DNA of 64,000 nt, taken from assembly GCA_023213395.1 (NCBI GenBank), contig CM041465.1, positions 112,847,741-112,911,740 on the forward strand, in the 5' to 3' direction. Below, piece by piece: positions 32,380 to 44,215 of this stretch (position 1 is the first letter of the stretch; each line of letters begins with the position of its first letter). A program made the translations under genes and the position numbers. The notes beneath the pieces were generated by a model that saw only the letters and a program-made list of their open reading frames with translations, did no database searches and was not told the origin of the DNA. This DNA is from Cycas panzhihuaensis (taxonomy: Eukaryota; Cycadophyta).

Positions 32380-34617
32380 TACCTTCTTTCCCTTATTCTA
32401 GGACCACAAAGGTGAGGGAGTACATTGGTCAGGGGAACGCGAGGAAGAAGATGAATCCCAAGCATCCTTTCCTTTATCGCGGGAAGGACGAGAGTTCGGG
32501 GATCTTCCCCAGGTCCAGTTATTTTTGGGTTGAGCATTACGATCACGTTCCCCATGCTTGGGGAATGGATCCTTGTGGATCGGTTGATCTAGGTTGGGCC
32601 TTGAGGCTCATTTAGAAGATGAGTCACATTATGGGGCATCCCTAGGATGTTGAGCCCTACAACGCGAGTTGTCATGGAAACACTCCCCATGAATGGAACA
32701 CCTCTTCTTCTCAAGTAAGGAATCTGGATTCCCTACTCGAGAGGACTAGGTATTACCACCCTTAGGGAGAGGAGATTGAGTAGCTTATTGGATTTGTTTA
32801 TTGGAAGTAGGTGATGAAGGAGCTTGTAGTTTAAGTTCCTTCATTGTACGTTCGAATAAACGTATAGCAGAAGTGAGTAGATCTAGGGTCTTCTCAGTTA
32901 GATGAGAAGAGGACCTAGTGGATTATTATGGTTTGGTTTCTGTAGTTTGGGGTGGTGCCTCATGGCATTGTGAGGGCTTGAGAGGCTTCTTCAGTCCAGC
33001 CTAGATCTTAATAGCCTCAAGAGCTAAGTACTTGGCAATGGTAGAATCGCATGTGGTTGCCCCCATCTTAAGGACTTCCACATGGACTTCAGGGCAAAGT
33101 GCATTAACGAAGAGGTCCCTCTTCAATTCCTTAGGCAAAGTAGCCTTAGTGGAATTGAGGAGGTCATGAAATCATCGCACAAAGTCACAATTCATCTCAT
33201 TGTGACCTAGTTTAAGCAAAATAAGGGATTTTATTCCACTTTCAAATGGACGAGCTACATCAAAATAGTTGATGAACTCATCCACAAGTTGTTGGAATAA
33301 GAAAATGGAATGGTCAGGCAAGTGATAGAACCACTTAAGGGCATCGCCTTGTAAAGAACATGGAAATAATTTCATTAGTATGTGATCATAGGCCCAATAA
33401 TTAATGCATGCCATAGAGAAACTATAGACGTACTCCGCTGGGTCCTGTGATGAAGTTCCATCGAACTTAGGAACTTCAGGGGGATGAGGCGGCAAATTGG
33501 TTCTTAATGCCTCAATGGATAATGTTGTCAATCTATAATCCATGAAGGGATGTACCCTTGCCTGGGTCATATGATCGACAAATGATGTAGGAGGTAATGG
33601 GCAAGGAACGGATGGGGGTGGTAGACCCATCCCTCCTTGAGGAAATGTCCCTTGCTGGAAAGGGACTTGAGGATAGGTGTCTTGAAAGGAAGTTGGGTTT
33701 CCTTGTAAAGGCGCAGTTTAAGGAGCTACACAGGATGGTGGAAAGGAAGGGTGAGGAACTGGGTTTTGTCCATATGGGCTGCCCATGGGTGGTGCAACCC
33801 CATATGGATGTAACAGGTCCACCGCGTAAGCTAGAATATGGTTCCCTTTACTGTGCCCCCAAGGTTGAGAAGTATAACCTGGGGGTACATAAAGAGAAGG
33901 ACCATTAGGTTGGTTTTGAGTATACGTGGGAGTGGATCCCATGTGACTAGTAGTAGTAGTGTTAATAGGACCTCTAGGCCTACTAGGAAATGCATATGCT
34001 ACATTAGGAAGTGGCATGTTGGCTTGACTAGGAAAAGGTATGCTAACCCCTATCTGGGAGAAAGACATATCACGAAGGGGTCCCGAAGAGCTAGGACCAT
34101 GATGAGGAATAGAATGTGTGACAGACATCCCTAAGGTAGATGTAGGGATAAAGCGGGACAAATGTGTAGGCACAAAAGGGTTACTTGTTATGGGAGAAGT
34201 AGATGTGGATGAAGATGGTGGGATAGGTGTAAATGAGGAAGATGCCCCACCATGTAAGACATCTTCAAACCATCTAGGACGTGATTAAAGACAAGCAGCC
34301 TGAAAGCACTCACTAAGGGCTTCAACCACGTCAATAGGAGGGGTATCTACATGATCGTAGGAAGTAGACAAGACTTCATACGAAGTAGACCCCTGAGGAC
34401 ACTCCTCATAAGAATCACCAATTCGATGGTGAATCTTAAGAGAAGATGGGCCATCTACTGTGCGAGTAGAAGGATGGGTGTCAAGTGGGTGATGTTGATC
34501 ACCTGGGTAGTAAATGGGATCGTCATCCTCTTAGGTGGATCCTGGAATGGATGTGGGGAACTGATGAGCTCCCGGAGCAAAAGCATGATAAGCCCAATCT
34601 GAAGGGTATCCTTCCAT
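32380..34617 (-). pseudogene. Element C gag
   Basis: The likely start is the ATG ending at 34617 (MEGYPSDWAYHAFAP), because F starts the same way. A Pro/Ser/Gly-rich N-terminal half includes VEALSECFQAACL and PFVPTHLSRFIP. The gag core at 33172-33480 has VPKFDGTSSQDPAEYVYSF, LMKLFPCSLQGDALKWFYHL and DEFINYFDVARPFE. A zinc-knuckle of C-x2-H-x4-H-x4-C form (CSIHGECFHDNSRC) lies at about 32658-32699. That variant fits the Tat/Athila group. Several stops are present. Confidence 0.8.
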
Positions 34618-34852
34618 GGTCGAATCAGAATCTGACGATGAAAGAAGATGTTATGTAGGGTCTTCTAACAATGGAGGCAAACCGCATAGGCGACGTGAAA
34701 AGAGTCGCATACAATACTTACCAACACATTAGAAAAAGGAGAAAGATGCAAAGTATGTGTTGGGGGCTGCCCAACAAAAGGAAGAAGTAGAGGACACCAC
34801 TAAAAGGTAATAATACCAATAGAAATGGGTAGAAACTAGCTCCCTTACTAGC

Positions 34853-34873
34853 AAGTCCCTAGTATGGTTGCCA
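34853..34873 (-). other. Primer-binding site region of element C
   Basis: On the minus strand TGGCAACCATACTAGGGACT begins one base after the 5' LTR. F has TAGCGACCATACTGGGGACT in the same place. The consensus starts TGGCGACC, complementary to a tRNA 3' end, but not to initiator methionine tRNA. I do not assign the tRNA. Confidence 0.6.
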
Positions 34874-34874
34874 G

Positions 34875-35847
34875 TGGATACACCTCTACGGGATAATCAC
34901 TCTACTTGATAGGAGTAGTGGTGGTCGATGATGGTATCGATGGTATGGGCGAAATCCTAAAAGCAAAGAAAGTACCATGCAGGGCACCCCGTGCATCAGA
35001 GCATAATTTTGGGACTTGTGAATGGCACACAACTACCTTAAAGTAGCCCTCAATCTAGAATACAGAGTGTCTATAGGGGCGTATCCTGGATAGACTTGAG
35101 AGGAAGGTCCTCCCCACCCTTGGATGGCCGGATGGGAAAGAGAGGGATCCTAAAAGAGTTTCCCTATGACAAAGGGGAATGTATGTGGATAGGGTAGGTG
35201 ATAGCTTACGATGTAAGTGGGTCTCCCTTAGCTACTTGATCAAGGTAAATAGGACCAAAGAAGAGAGATATACACTTGAACTGAGTTCCCCTTTAACAAC
35301 TAGAGGTAAAAGAAGAAAGAGAACAAGTGGTATTGGTGCAAATAAGTAATACCAAATGGAATATACTTAAAGGATATGCTTGGGTTGGTAGGAAGAAGAA
35401 GAAGGAAAGAGGATGAGGTTCCTTTTATATCCTTTTCATATATGAATCAAGCATATAACATATAAGTACAAGCAATCAATACCATTTAGCCCTTTACTTT
35501 TATGTGGTCTAGTTAGCTAGAACATAGATCTTAATAAAAGTGAAAAGGGAAATGGGTGATAAAGGAATATATGTGTATACCTGGAAGATGTAGTGGCCGA
35601 TTGGAGACCTCACCCACACATGACGCATGCACTCATGCCAACTGATGGATATGCAGCCAAGATCAATGTGAAGGACGTGGGCTTCTTTACCTTCCCCTTG
35701 TGAAAAGAAAAGCAGAATGAAAGGAAGCAAACAGAATGAAAAGAGGACAAGATGTACCTGGGTTTGGAAGCCTTTTCCTTTCACACAAAACTGCTCCAAC
35801 CTGCACATATAAGAACTTATCCCTTCCAGGAAGGGGTTGCGAAGAGA

Positions 35848-35903
<56 letters not shown>

Positions 35904-37654
35904 AGTGTATATGATTTATATGTCAAATTGTTATGTCAATATTAGGAAAATAATTACTGCAAATAACTCCAAATCCTCTCTCAAGTAAACATATACATCA
36001 AGCAAGGCAGAGTGAAGGGAAGCCTCAGGATGGCTAACCCTCTGCTAGGTTCTCCACACAACCTTCTAGCATAGCAAGATGGGGATAAATTACAACTTAT
36101 GACAACCAAAAATATGAGGATAAATGCAACAAAGCATTAGAGAGATGTCAAGGTACTGAGTTGCTATGAGTAGCAATCTAGTGTACAAACCCTTACTAAT
36201 GTTTTCAAGTAGTACCCAACAACATTAGGAATATGATGCGGGTCCAAATAGGAGGCATGCAAGTCTAGAATTAGCGCAACAAGGGGCTACAAACACTGAT
36301 AATCCAACATAGGCCTAAGGCTCACCTACTCCTAATTATCCCAAGAGAAGCATAGGAGCAAGTGAGGAAAGGTGGGAAGGGGATTTCCCTTGGAGAGTAG
36401 GACTAAGTAGGGGGTTGCCCCTACCTTACTCTCTTTACCCAACCTTTGTGGATCTTCTCCTGCTGCTTCCTTAAGGAAAACTAATGGAGGAAATGTGAAA
36501 TCCTAGAAATAATAGGCCAAACTCAATGGAAACAGTGTTTGCTACAGTCAAACAAGGAGAAAGCAAGAAAAGAAACTAGGAAATGAGTCTAACATAGAGA
36601 TAACATACCACAAATCCTAAGAATAGGTCTAGAGGACCTGTTGGGCTGAATATAGGGCAGGTTTGCCCCTACAACTAGCAAAGAGGAGGGTTTCTACAAG
36701 GTTTTGCAGGAGATATCCCAAGAGACAGATGAAAGAGACACTTGCTGGTGTGAGTTAAAGAAGAACCATGCCTAAACTTACTTGAGAATATCTGAAGAGA
36801 TGCTTTCAACTATGGGTAGGGCTAGTGTAGGTGGATCCTAGGCTGGAGTTATGGGAAACACAGGCCTGTAGATGTACATGTGGAGGGAAGAAAGAAGGAG
36901 CAGAAGTTATAGCAGGAAATAGTTGTGTTGAAGAGCCAAAAATGATCTAAGAGAGGTAAAATGATGAGGGTTTTGAGATTTATTCATATCCCAGCCCTAA
37001 ATAAGCTAATATAGCATGAATAGGGCTGAGCTAAATGTGAGGACACATGGCAATTCCATGGGAAAAGTGAGAATTACCATGGCAATTTTTCAAAAATAAC
37101 TTACAATTGTCGCATCGTGGTAAACTTCATGGTACTGCTAAGTTTACAGCGGTGTAGGGCCAAAAAGCCAGAATGGTAATAATCTGGGTTCTGGGAGCCT
37201 TAGAAGGTGATGTAGCAGGCCCATGAGGGGTTGGCCCTCCTGTCTAGGTGGCTAGTACAGTCCAAAAGGCATATGGACAAGGCTAAGAGGAGCATCAATG
37301 GCTAAAGGTCCCAGAAATGAGGTGCTAGGAGCTCAAAATCAAGGCATGAATGGGTCATACAAATCAAATGAAGCTCAAGGTGGTGTGGAGATAGCACGGA
37401 GGGTTATAAAGTACCATGAGATGCATGCCTTATGGAAAGGTAGGTCCCACTAGGTCATCATAGGCTTATAATATGAAAAGCATCATGAACATGAAACAAA
37501 TGTAAAGTGATCATACAAATGAAGCAATCAGTCATGTAATGAGGCAATGCTTCTGTCAACCTTTCCAATGAAATAGTAAAGGTAAAAAGGAAGAAGTATA
37601 CTTGAGCTTACCTAAGTCGTCCTATCTGTACCCATTCCCAGTAGTCGGAAAACA
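34875..37654 (-). repeat. 5' LTR of element C
   Basis: This 2.78-kb LTR pairs with the split copy at 8459-11187 plus 17586-17629. It starts TGGATACACC and ends GGAAAACA on the plus strand. It holds an (AT)25 run absent from the partner and a shortened form of the GGTAC hairpin near 37120. Confidence 0.88.
35851..35900. repeat. (AT)25 microsatellite
   Basis: A pure AT dinucleotide run of 50 bases lies inside C's 5' LTR. The equivalent site in the 3' LTR near 9446 has only a short run, so it expanded after insertion. Confidence 0.95.
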
Positions 37655-37659
37655 ATCTC
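37655..37659. repeat. Target-site duplication of element C, right copy
   Basis: ATCTC follows the 5' LTR of C and pairs with ACCTC at 8454-8458. Confidence 0.75.
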
Positions 37660-37981
37660 CAAAATCGTAGCAGACACATTACATTCCATTTATAGGGGAG
37701 AAACCCTCAATGTAAATGAATTTAACATTGATATTGTTGAGCATGTGAAACATGTGCTAGAGTAGGTGGATTGTGATAAAAAGACCAAGGAGGAAAATTC
37801 AAGTCAAATGCATGATCATCTTGTTATACAAGAAGCTGATCCTCCATTTGAAGGGGAGAAATCTTATGATATAATAGTCACTCACAACACAAAGATTTCA
37901 GAAGACAAAGTCAGAGTTCCAGGAGATAAAGTTAAAGTTGCAGTCATTCACCTACATTCAAATCAAGTTACATTTACTTAG
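37660..37981 (+). pseudogene. Element B gag-like ORF, C-terminal part
   Basis: This is the continuation of the frame opened at 8226. It starts with KIVADTLHSIYRG, completing the gag segment begun on the other side, then runs into a Lys/Glu-rich part (DCDKKTKEENSS, VPGDKVKVAVIHLH) that I cannot assign. There is one stop (37763-37765) before the final stop at 37979. It carries no zinc knuckle and no pol domain. Confidence 0.7.
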
Positions 37982-38137
37982 AGATCTTTTGCACCACTCA
38001 ATGGTAAAGAGACGTGCATTGCTAAAAGGATGAGGTGAGTTAATAAAGATCAAGCTAAAAGATAAATTTAAAAAAAGAAATTCAAGTTTAAATTTCATAA
38101 GTTTAAAGGGAAGACAAAGTTGTTCGTGATGACCATT

Positions 38138-38148
38138 AAGGGGGAGAA
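38138..38148 (+). other. Polypurine tract of element B
   Basis: AAGGGGGAGAA ends directly at the first base of the 3' LTR. This confirms plus orientation. Confidence 0.85.
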
Positions 38149-38512
38149 TGTTGGGGTTAATGATCATCACCCCACTCCCACCTTTCACACAAGAGTGCAC
38201 ACCCCACTCCTACTAATTTACATATGTGGGTGCTTACATGTAAAGGTAAGTATAAGGTAAGGTTAAAGTTAATTTGAGTTAAGTTATATAATATTTTATT
38301 ATTGTTTAGGGGTTGAGGAGTTTCCCTCCTCTCCCAAACTATATATTTGGAGGGGTGTGCAACCCTGGTGTCTTTAGACACTGCCTATATTGGAAATTTG
38401 CTATGTACTCTCTCAAAAGATGGATTGAATATAAAGACTTATGTGTTTATGCTACAATATTTTGACTATTTGATTATGCTCTGCCCTATCTTTATCATTG
38501 TATAATCCTTCA
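38149..38512 (+). repeat. 3' LTR of element B
   Basis: This 364-bp LTR starts TGTTGGGGTTAATG and ends AATCCTTCA. It pairs with 2980-3365 and is followed by CTAGT. Confidence 0.88.
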
Positions 38513-38517
38513 CTAGT
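38513..38517. repeat. Target-site duplication of element B, right copy
   Basis: CTAGT exactly matches 2975-2979 before the 5' LTR. Confidence 0.85.
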
Positions 38518-40030
38518 CATTTATCCCTTGGATACAATAGCTTTATTCATCTTCTTATCTTTAATTATACATTCACCATTATCGAAGATAATCTTGTAAT
38601 CCTATTCCATCATTTGACCTACCAAAGTAGGTTCCTTTTCAAGGTAGGTATATGTAACACATCATCAATGTACCTAATTTATCCTAATTCTATAGCTATG
38701 GTAATATTGCCTTTACTAATAGACTCATGTGTAGTGTTGTCTTCAAACAAAATCTTTTCCTTTTTATTTCTATCAATGGTCTTCAAAATTTCCTTCTTAT
38801 AAGTCATATGGATTGGACACCATGAATCTATATACCAACTATCCTTTTCTTTATTGGATATAAGACTTGATAGGAAAAGTCTATCATTATTTCTAGATTT
38901 AGTTATGACATTTGTAATTCCTTTTTATTGACTTGTATTTTTGGTAAAGCAATAACCCTCTATATGTCTAATTATATGGTAATATGAGCATTAGATTGGT
39001 GCTCTACTTCTTTGACCATGGATTCTACTTCTAGAGGATCCTCTTTCCATAAAGGTTGATCTTCCTCTTTCAAAAAATAAGGTTTGATTTTGGCCTTAAC
39101 AATTCATATGATTTTGTCCTTAAAAGCATTGACTTGGTCTTAGATATCTTCCTCATCCTTAACAATTATTGTGTCTATAGTAACAATGATTTTCTTCTTG
39201 AGTTCTACCCTGATTGTAGAAGTTGTTCCTCTCTTAGTAGCTCTAATTTAGTGGTTGGTATCTTTAATAAGGTTCTTGATATTTTTGACTTGATTCATAA
39301 TATCTAGGATTTGAATCTTGATATATCCTTTAGTTCCTTTCTCCTCTTCTAGGGGTGGATCCCTCCCCCTAGAACTTTCTCCTTAGTCACTTTGCTTAAT
39401 CCTTGCCTTTGTAGAAAAGGCATGTTCTAAGGTTTCATATCCATCCTTCTTCTCTTCAATTGCAAGAAGCATGGCACTCAATTGCTCAATCTTAAGGGCA
39501 CTTAGATGCTTTGATACTTCAATACTTGTGGCTACTATTTTAAATCTTTTAACCTCTCTAACACATCTTAATATTCTTTTTATAACCTTTTATTTGGTTT
39601 ATATTTCTCCTAGGGATCTTATCTAATTAACTAGGTCTTAGACCTTAGTGATGAATTTATTGATACTTTCTCTTGGTGACATATTCAAGTTTTTAAATTT
39701 ACTTCTAAGGGATTGAAGCATAGTAGATGCAACTCCTTTGTAGATCAACTTTAAAGTATCCTAAGCATCCTTTGATGTAGTCACTTCACTAACTCTAGGG
39801 AATATATGATCATCTAGAGTATAAAAGATAAGAGTTAAAGCCTTATTATCCTTTTTAACATGCTCTTTATAGGCTACTTTCTCATCCAAAGTATCATTTT
39901 CTCTAATGTCATTAAATTCATCATTGAAAAATTCCTATATATCTTTAGCTGTAAAGATTGGTTTCATCCTCTTACTCCAATTAAAGAATCAGTTCCATTA
40001 AATTTAGGTATGATCATGTTTCAAAAGTTT
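38518..40030 (-). pseudogene. Element A: Copia gag and protease
   Basis: From an ATG near 40016 the minus strand reads MIIPKFNGTDSLIG, AKDI, KVAYKEHVKKDNKALTLIFY, TLDDHIFPRVSEVTTSKDA and SPRESINKFITKV, a Copia gag of the UBN2 type. A decayed zinc knuckle (CSYYHIIRHIEGYCF) lies near 38940-38990. The protease site near 38815 reads SWYIDSWCPIHMT, where the usual DSG is DSW. The integrase continues at 2979 beyond element B. Stops and shifts are frequent. Confidence 0.75.
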
Positions 40031-40382
40031 ATTACTATTATAAATTCAACTATCTTTAGTATATCTCAAAAATCTAAATGTATTTGTGTCATATCTACTT
40101 AAGGGCTCTCTAATCTAGAGTTTTATGTCTTAGGGACTCTAAGGAAAGCTCTTAGTCATTATCCTATTTAATGGTACCTACCCATAATTGGAAAACTAGG
40201 GACTCAGTATACTAGTACATGAGTTTAAGGCTCAACATAACTTAGTACATGAGCTATAAAGAAGGTCAAATACCCCTTTGTGCTTTTGGTCCACCTATGC
40301 TAAACTTATACCTAACGATAAATCTAGCATTGAGAGCTTGACCAACCAAGGCACTTACCCCCTCCAAGTCTAACATGGTCTC
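40031..40382. other. Possible 5' leader or LTR of element A
   Basis: The stretch between the gag start of A and the insertion of F should hold A's leader, PBS and the start of its 5' LTR. A PBS is not convincing. F interrupts it at 40383 and it would continue at 58013. Confidence 0.4.
40378..40382. repeat. Target-site duplication of element F, left copy
   Basis: GTCTC precedes element F and ATCTC follows it at 58008-58012, a 4 of 5 match differing by a transition. Confidence 0.65.
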
Positions 40383-43363
40383 TGGAATTATGTTTATGGG
40401 ATGGTAACTACACTTGGTGAAGATTGGGGCAATCAACAGTAAGTTCCAAAATAGAGGATACAATCCTACAAGTGAAGGAAACACCCACACAGGGCGTCCG
40501 TGCATCAGAATGCAGGTTCGAGACCCACGAATGGTGCACAACTTCCTCAAGGTAGATTAGGCTTTTGGCTTGAAGGGTAAGATACACGTAAAGTATCTCA
40601 GATAACCCCAAAGGATGGAATCCTCCCACCCTTGGATGGTCGGAAGAGGAAGGGAGGCCCAACGGAGGAAAGAACTCCTATGGGAAAGTGATATGGTGTG
40701 TGTAAGATAGACATAAAAGGAACTCCTTAGGCCAACTTACGTAAGGCAGGTATACGAGGGAAAGAAGTGATGGCAAAAGGCCACTTGCCACTATATGAGT
40801 GAAGGGATCTAAATCCCAGCAAGGGTGACTAGAGTAGCATGTGTAAATATAGTGTGAAGGATGTGTATAAAGGGATAATAAAGGTGCTCTCTTTTTCTTT
40901 CACAAAAGAGGAACATAAAATACTCTCTCACTCTCTTTTGTTTTTCAAATGAGAAAAGATAAAGAAATGTTCCAAATAAGCTCAAGCGTGCATGCTAGGA
41001 AATGCAAAGCTAATGGATGTTTTGCATTTGGGTAGGAGAGGAGGGAAGTGTAATTCCTATAATATGCTCCTTCCTATAAAGACAACATGAAACGTGGATA
41101 TTCAAGATGAATGTGTGTGGGTCAGTTGATTGCTCTTTTCCTTTTATGTTGTTTATTATGCAAGATGATAAACCTAATAATGACAAAGGGAAAGAGCTAT
41201 GAAAGGAGGGCGAGTACATACCTGAAAAGTTACATGGACAAAGAAGATAACTTGCCCATATGTTGCGCTTGCTCCCTTATCCTTGTCTGATGCACTAATG
41301 TAGTTGAGAGGTGGTGTTGAAGGGGCTTCCTTACCTTCCCCATAGAAAAGAAAATAAAGGAAAACCTGAAAGGACAAAAGGAAATAAAGCAACTATGCAA
41401 GGAAGCAAAATAGAAAGGAGAAAGGTGAAGACTTATGTGGATTGAAGTGCCTCTTCCTTTTCATGAACATTGCAATGGAACCTGTAAACATAAAGGTTGC
41501 CTTCCCCTTCCTTCAACGGGCTTCTAGAATAACAAGTAGGTGCATATATATAGACAAAGTAAAGTGCCAAAAAATCACAAGTGAAATGTTGGAAACAACA
41601 CAAAATATTTAATTGAAAGCTACTTCCAAACTTATCAACATAAGTCACAATAAGCAATGAATGCTAGTAGTTAGCCTTGGAATGGCTAAACCCCTGATGT
41701 AGGTACCTCCATGCTGTCTTTGAGCACAAGGATAATAGGTTTAGGCAACTTATATACTTGCCAATGGTGAGAGGAATAAATAGTATGAAAGCTAGAAATG
41801 TTGTTAGTGTCACCAAAGTTGCGGTATATAACATGTACAACACCGGATGAGGGAGCAATAAAAAGAGGGATATAACACCACTAGGGGCTGGAATACCCTA
41901 TTAATATGGGACCCTCAAGGCTGGAAATAGTGCAGCAAGGGGCTACAAACACTAGCTCTAGCAATAGCCTCCTTTCTGGGGTCATTCGGTGGCCTAAGGA
42001 AGACACAAGGAGGAGAGAATAGGAGAAGAAGGGGGATTGCCCCTTGGGAAGCTAGCCTTGTTGGGTACAGAACCCATCGAGTGCTTCCTTCACTCACACC
42101 TTGAGAGGCTCACCTCGTAGCCCTCTTAGAGAGACCAGAGAGATAACGGAAAGAAAATACAATCATAAAGGAAAACCATAAGGAAATACCTCCTGCATAA
42201 ACTAGAAAGTACTGAAAATAAAAGATGTACGGAAGAGATCTTAGCTTTCAAAGGATTTTTTAGGAGGAGAAATGAGGGAAAACACAAAGAGTTACCTACT
42301 AGGCTAAGTGTGCAATAGACTTACCTGAGAGTAGTGTAGGAGGAAGTTGATCTAGACATTTATAGGGGAATCCCTGCAAATCTGAAGAAGAAACCTCCTG
42401 AATACCTGTAGATGCAAGCGTTAAATGGTGTTGCCGCTTAGTGAAGCTCATTAATGAGATAAGTTCCACGAACTTGAGTTATCGAAGGTAGAGTCCATGT
42501 AGGATTTCAGAAAATGTAGGGTGTTTCCTACAGGATAAAGTTTACAGAGACAGTAGAAGAGCAGGGAAAAGAGAGTTGTGAGAGCTGGTTAGAGAGTGTA
42601 AGAAGAAGAAATGAGGAACTTTTTAGGGTTTATACTTAACCCTACCCCTAATCAAGCAATTATAGTTAGGTTGGGACTCAGGCAGCAACTAATCCATGTG
42701 GAAATTTTATGAAAAATGCAAAAATTACCATGGTGGATTTTAAAAAAATAGAAGTGGATAGTTGCACTATGGTAAATTTCGCGGTACTGTGGCAAACTTC
42801 ACAGTACCGCAAAATTTACCGTGGTGCTAACCTAGAATCCAATAAAAAGGAAAATAAAGGTCTTAGTGGCCCTAGAAGAGGGTATCTTAGGCCTAAGAGG
42901 GGCTGACCCTCCTATCCAAGTAGTTGGGGATAGTCCAAGTGGGCAAATGGGCTAGACCGGATAGGGTGTCAAGAGGTAGGACTCCCAAGAATCCTATGGA
43001 TGGATACAAAATGTCAACCACTCATAGCAAAATGCTAAGAGTTACAATAAGGTGATAAAGGTGTGCATAAATCACAAATTGGTTGATGCTCGAGGTGATG
43101 TGGAGGTGCAACAGAGGGTTGTAAGGCATCATAGGGCACATGCCTCATACAGAGGCATGTCCCGCAGGTCGTCATAGGCTAGGGACATGTAGGATGATCA
43201 AGTAGCAAGATGCATAGAAATCACAAAGATGAGACACTCAACCATGCAATGAATCAAGCAATGCTTCAATCTACCTTCTGAAATGACTGAGAAGGGATAT
43301 GGGAGCATACTTGTGCTTACCTGAGTTGACCTGTCCATACCCATTCCTGGTAGCCGAGAAACA
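40383..43363 (-). repeat. 3' LTR of element F
   Basis: This 2.98-kb LTR starts TGGAATTATG and ends GAGAAACA on the plus strand and matches 55044-58007 along its length with many substitutions. Purine-rich AAGGAGACAG on the minus strand precedes it as a likely PPT (43364-43373). Confidence 0.88.
42771..42820. repeat. LTR hairpin of element F
   Basis: The arms at 42771-42791 and 42800-42820 are 21 bases each and pair at all but one position, around an 8-base loop. Each arm contains a GGTAC-type core (GCGGTACTGTG and CACAGTACCGC). The partner LTR keeps the hairpin at 57417-57470 with compensated sequence changes. Confidence 0.8.
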
Positions 43364-43809
43364 CTGTCTCCTTAGTGGCAGAGCCTCGCTACTCGGAAGC
43401 ACAATGTGATGGTGAATGCTGGCAACATAACTGTTAGTAATATATATACATATAACAACATAATCGTAATAGAGACAAGGGTGCTGGTGAGTGTCGTGGA
43501 GGAACACGTGGATACGGGGACAGGAGTGGAGGCAACATAGGGGCTACTTATGCATCACTCTGAAGTTAACTTTAAATCATGGCAGATGAGGGGAATGCCC
43601 CCATCACAGGAATCTAATGAAAAGACATGATGATGATAAGAAGTAGAGTGAATGAATAAACCTGGTAGTCACCATAGTCTAACCTTATTAGCGGCCAGTA
43701 TTCAGAGGTGTGAACGGATCACAATGTGAAGTGCAAGATGACCCAAGACCTGGCTGCTTGGGCGATTGGACAAGTCTCTCAAGGGGGGTCATCAAGGAGA
43801 GGAAGGCGA

Positions 43810-44215
43810 TGCTCAAGGATGAGGCGAACGAGGTTGTTCGCCTCAGTGTTAAGGGTTTGTCAGATGTGTCAGATATCAACAAATGGAAAATAAGCCAGTA
43901 GGGACCTAATGATTGAAGTAAGGGCTCTCAAGCATGGGCATCACACTTGATAGACCTCGGTGAGATGGGACACCACAACCTAGGAGTCGCAGAAGAGGAT
44001 GATGGGTCCGTGGTGGAAATAGATTACATTGGTGAGGGCTTCAATAACAACTATATACTTAGCTTTATTATTGATGGCCTCAGGGAGGAAGATCCCACAA
44101 TGTAGGAAATTATGTCTGGAAGGATCATAGAGAATCCATACAATGGTGGAGGGACTAGGGTTACCGTAGCTTTTGCCATTGGTAAAGATAAAAAGTGTCA
44201 TGGATGGAAAGAGAG
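43810..44215 (-). pseudogene. Element F second RNase H, degenerate
   Basis: The minus strand reads MTLFIFTNGKSYGNPSPSTI, then INNKAKYIVVIEALTNVIYF and LFCDS, then VVVSHLTEVYQV and NTEANNLV. It is clearly homologous to the second RNase H of C, but the first acidic residue is Asn (TNG instead of DG) and the second is Lys (NKAKY instead of ESEY), so it is catalytically dead. Position near the 3' LTR and beyond the antisense gene is the same as in C. Confidence 0.82.

Larger units (their letters stand above)
8459..37654 (-). mobile_element. Element C: giant Tat-like Ty3/Gypsy with antisense gene
   Basis: Element C is a minus-strand Gypsy element. Its 5' LTR is 34875-37654 and its 3' LTR starts at 8459 and ends at 17629, interrupted by element D. 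Subtracting nested D and E leaves about 17.6 kb, almost the same length as element F. In its own direction it encodes gag, protease, RT, RNase H and integrase, all with stops. It then carries an antisense spliced gene (24369-27284 plus strand), a second cellular-type RNase H (about 23200-23664) and an untranslated 3' end. Gag and RT motifs and the extra RNase H place it near the Tat group of plant Gypsy elements. LTRs of about 2.77 kb are large. It is clearly dead in its present state. Confidence 0.85.
2980..38512 (+). mobile_element. Element B: gag-only LTR retrotransposon carrying a host gene fragment
   Basis: Element B is bounded by LTRs at 2980-3365 and 38149-38512 and flanked by a perfect CTAGT duplication. 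An initiator-tRNA-Met-type PBS follows the 5' LTR and a purine tract precedes the 3' LTR. After subtracting nested element C the element is about 6.3 kb. Its only recognisable coding sequence is a short Copia gag-like ORF split by C (8226-8458 and 37660-37981). No protease, integrase or RT is seen. A 4.8-kb AT-rich leader holds tandem repeats and a minus-strand EXO84B fragment. It fits a non-autonomous large-derivative or TR-GAG type element. A large internal deletion of a former autonomous Copia is the alternative, but the gag frame continues unbroken across C, so C itself did not cause a deletion there. Confidence 0.85.

Noticed and set aside
35509-35988. Several ORFs with long Ile-Tyr repeats on both strands
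   Set aside because: They are translations of the (AT)25 run in C's LTR and carry no other feature.
40095-40115. Possible PBS of element A (GGCTCTCTAATCT)
   Set aside because: It matches the initiator-Met complement at too few positions and has no LTR end beside it that I can define.
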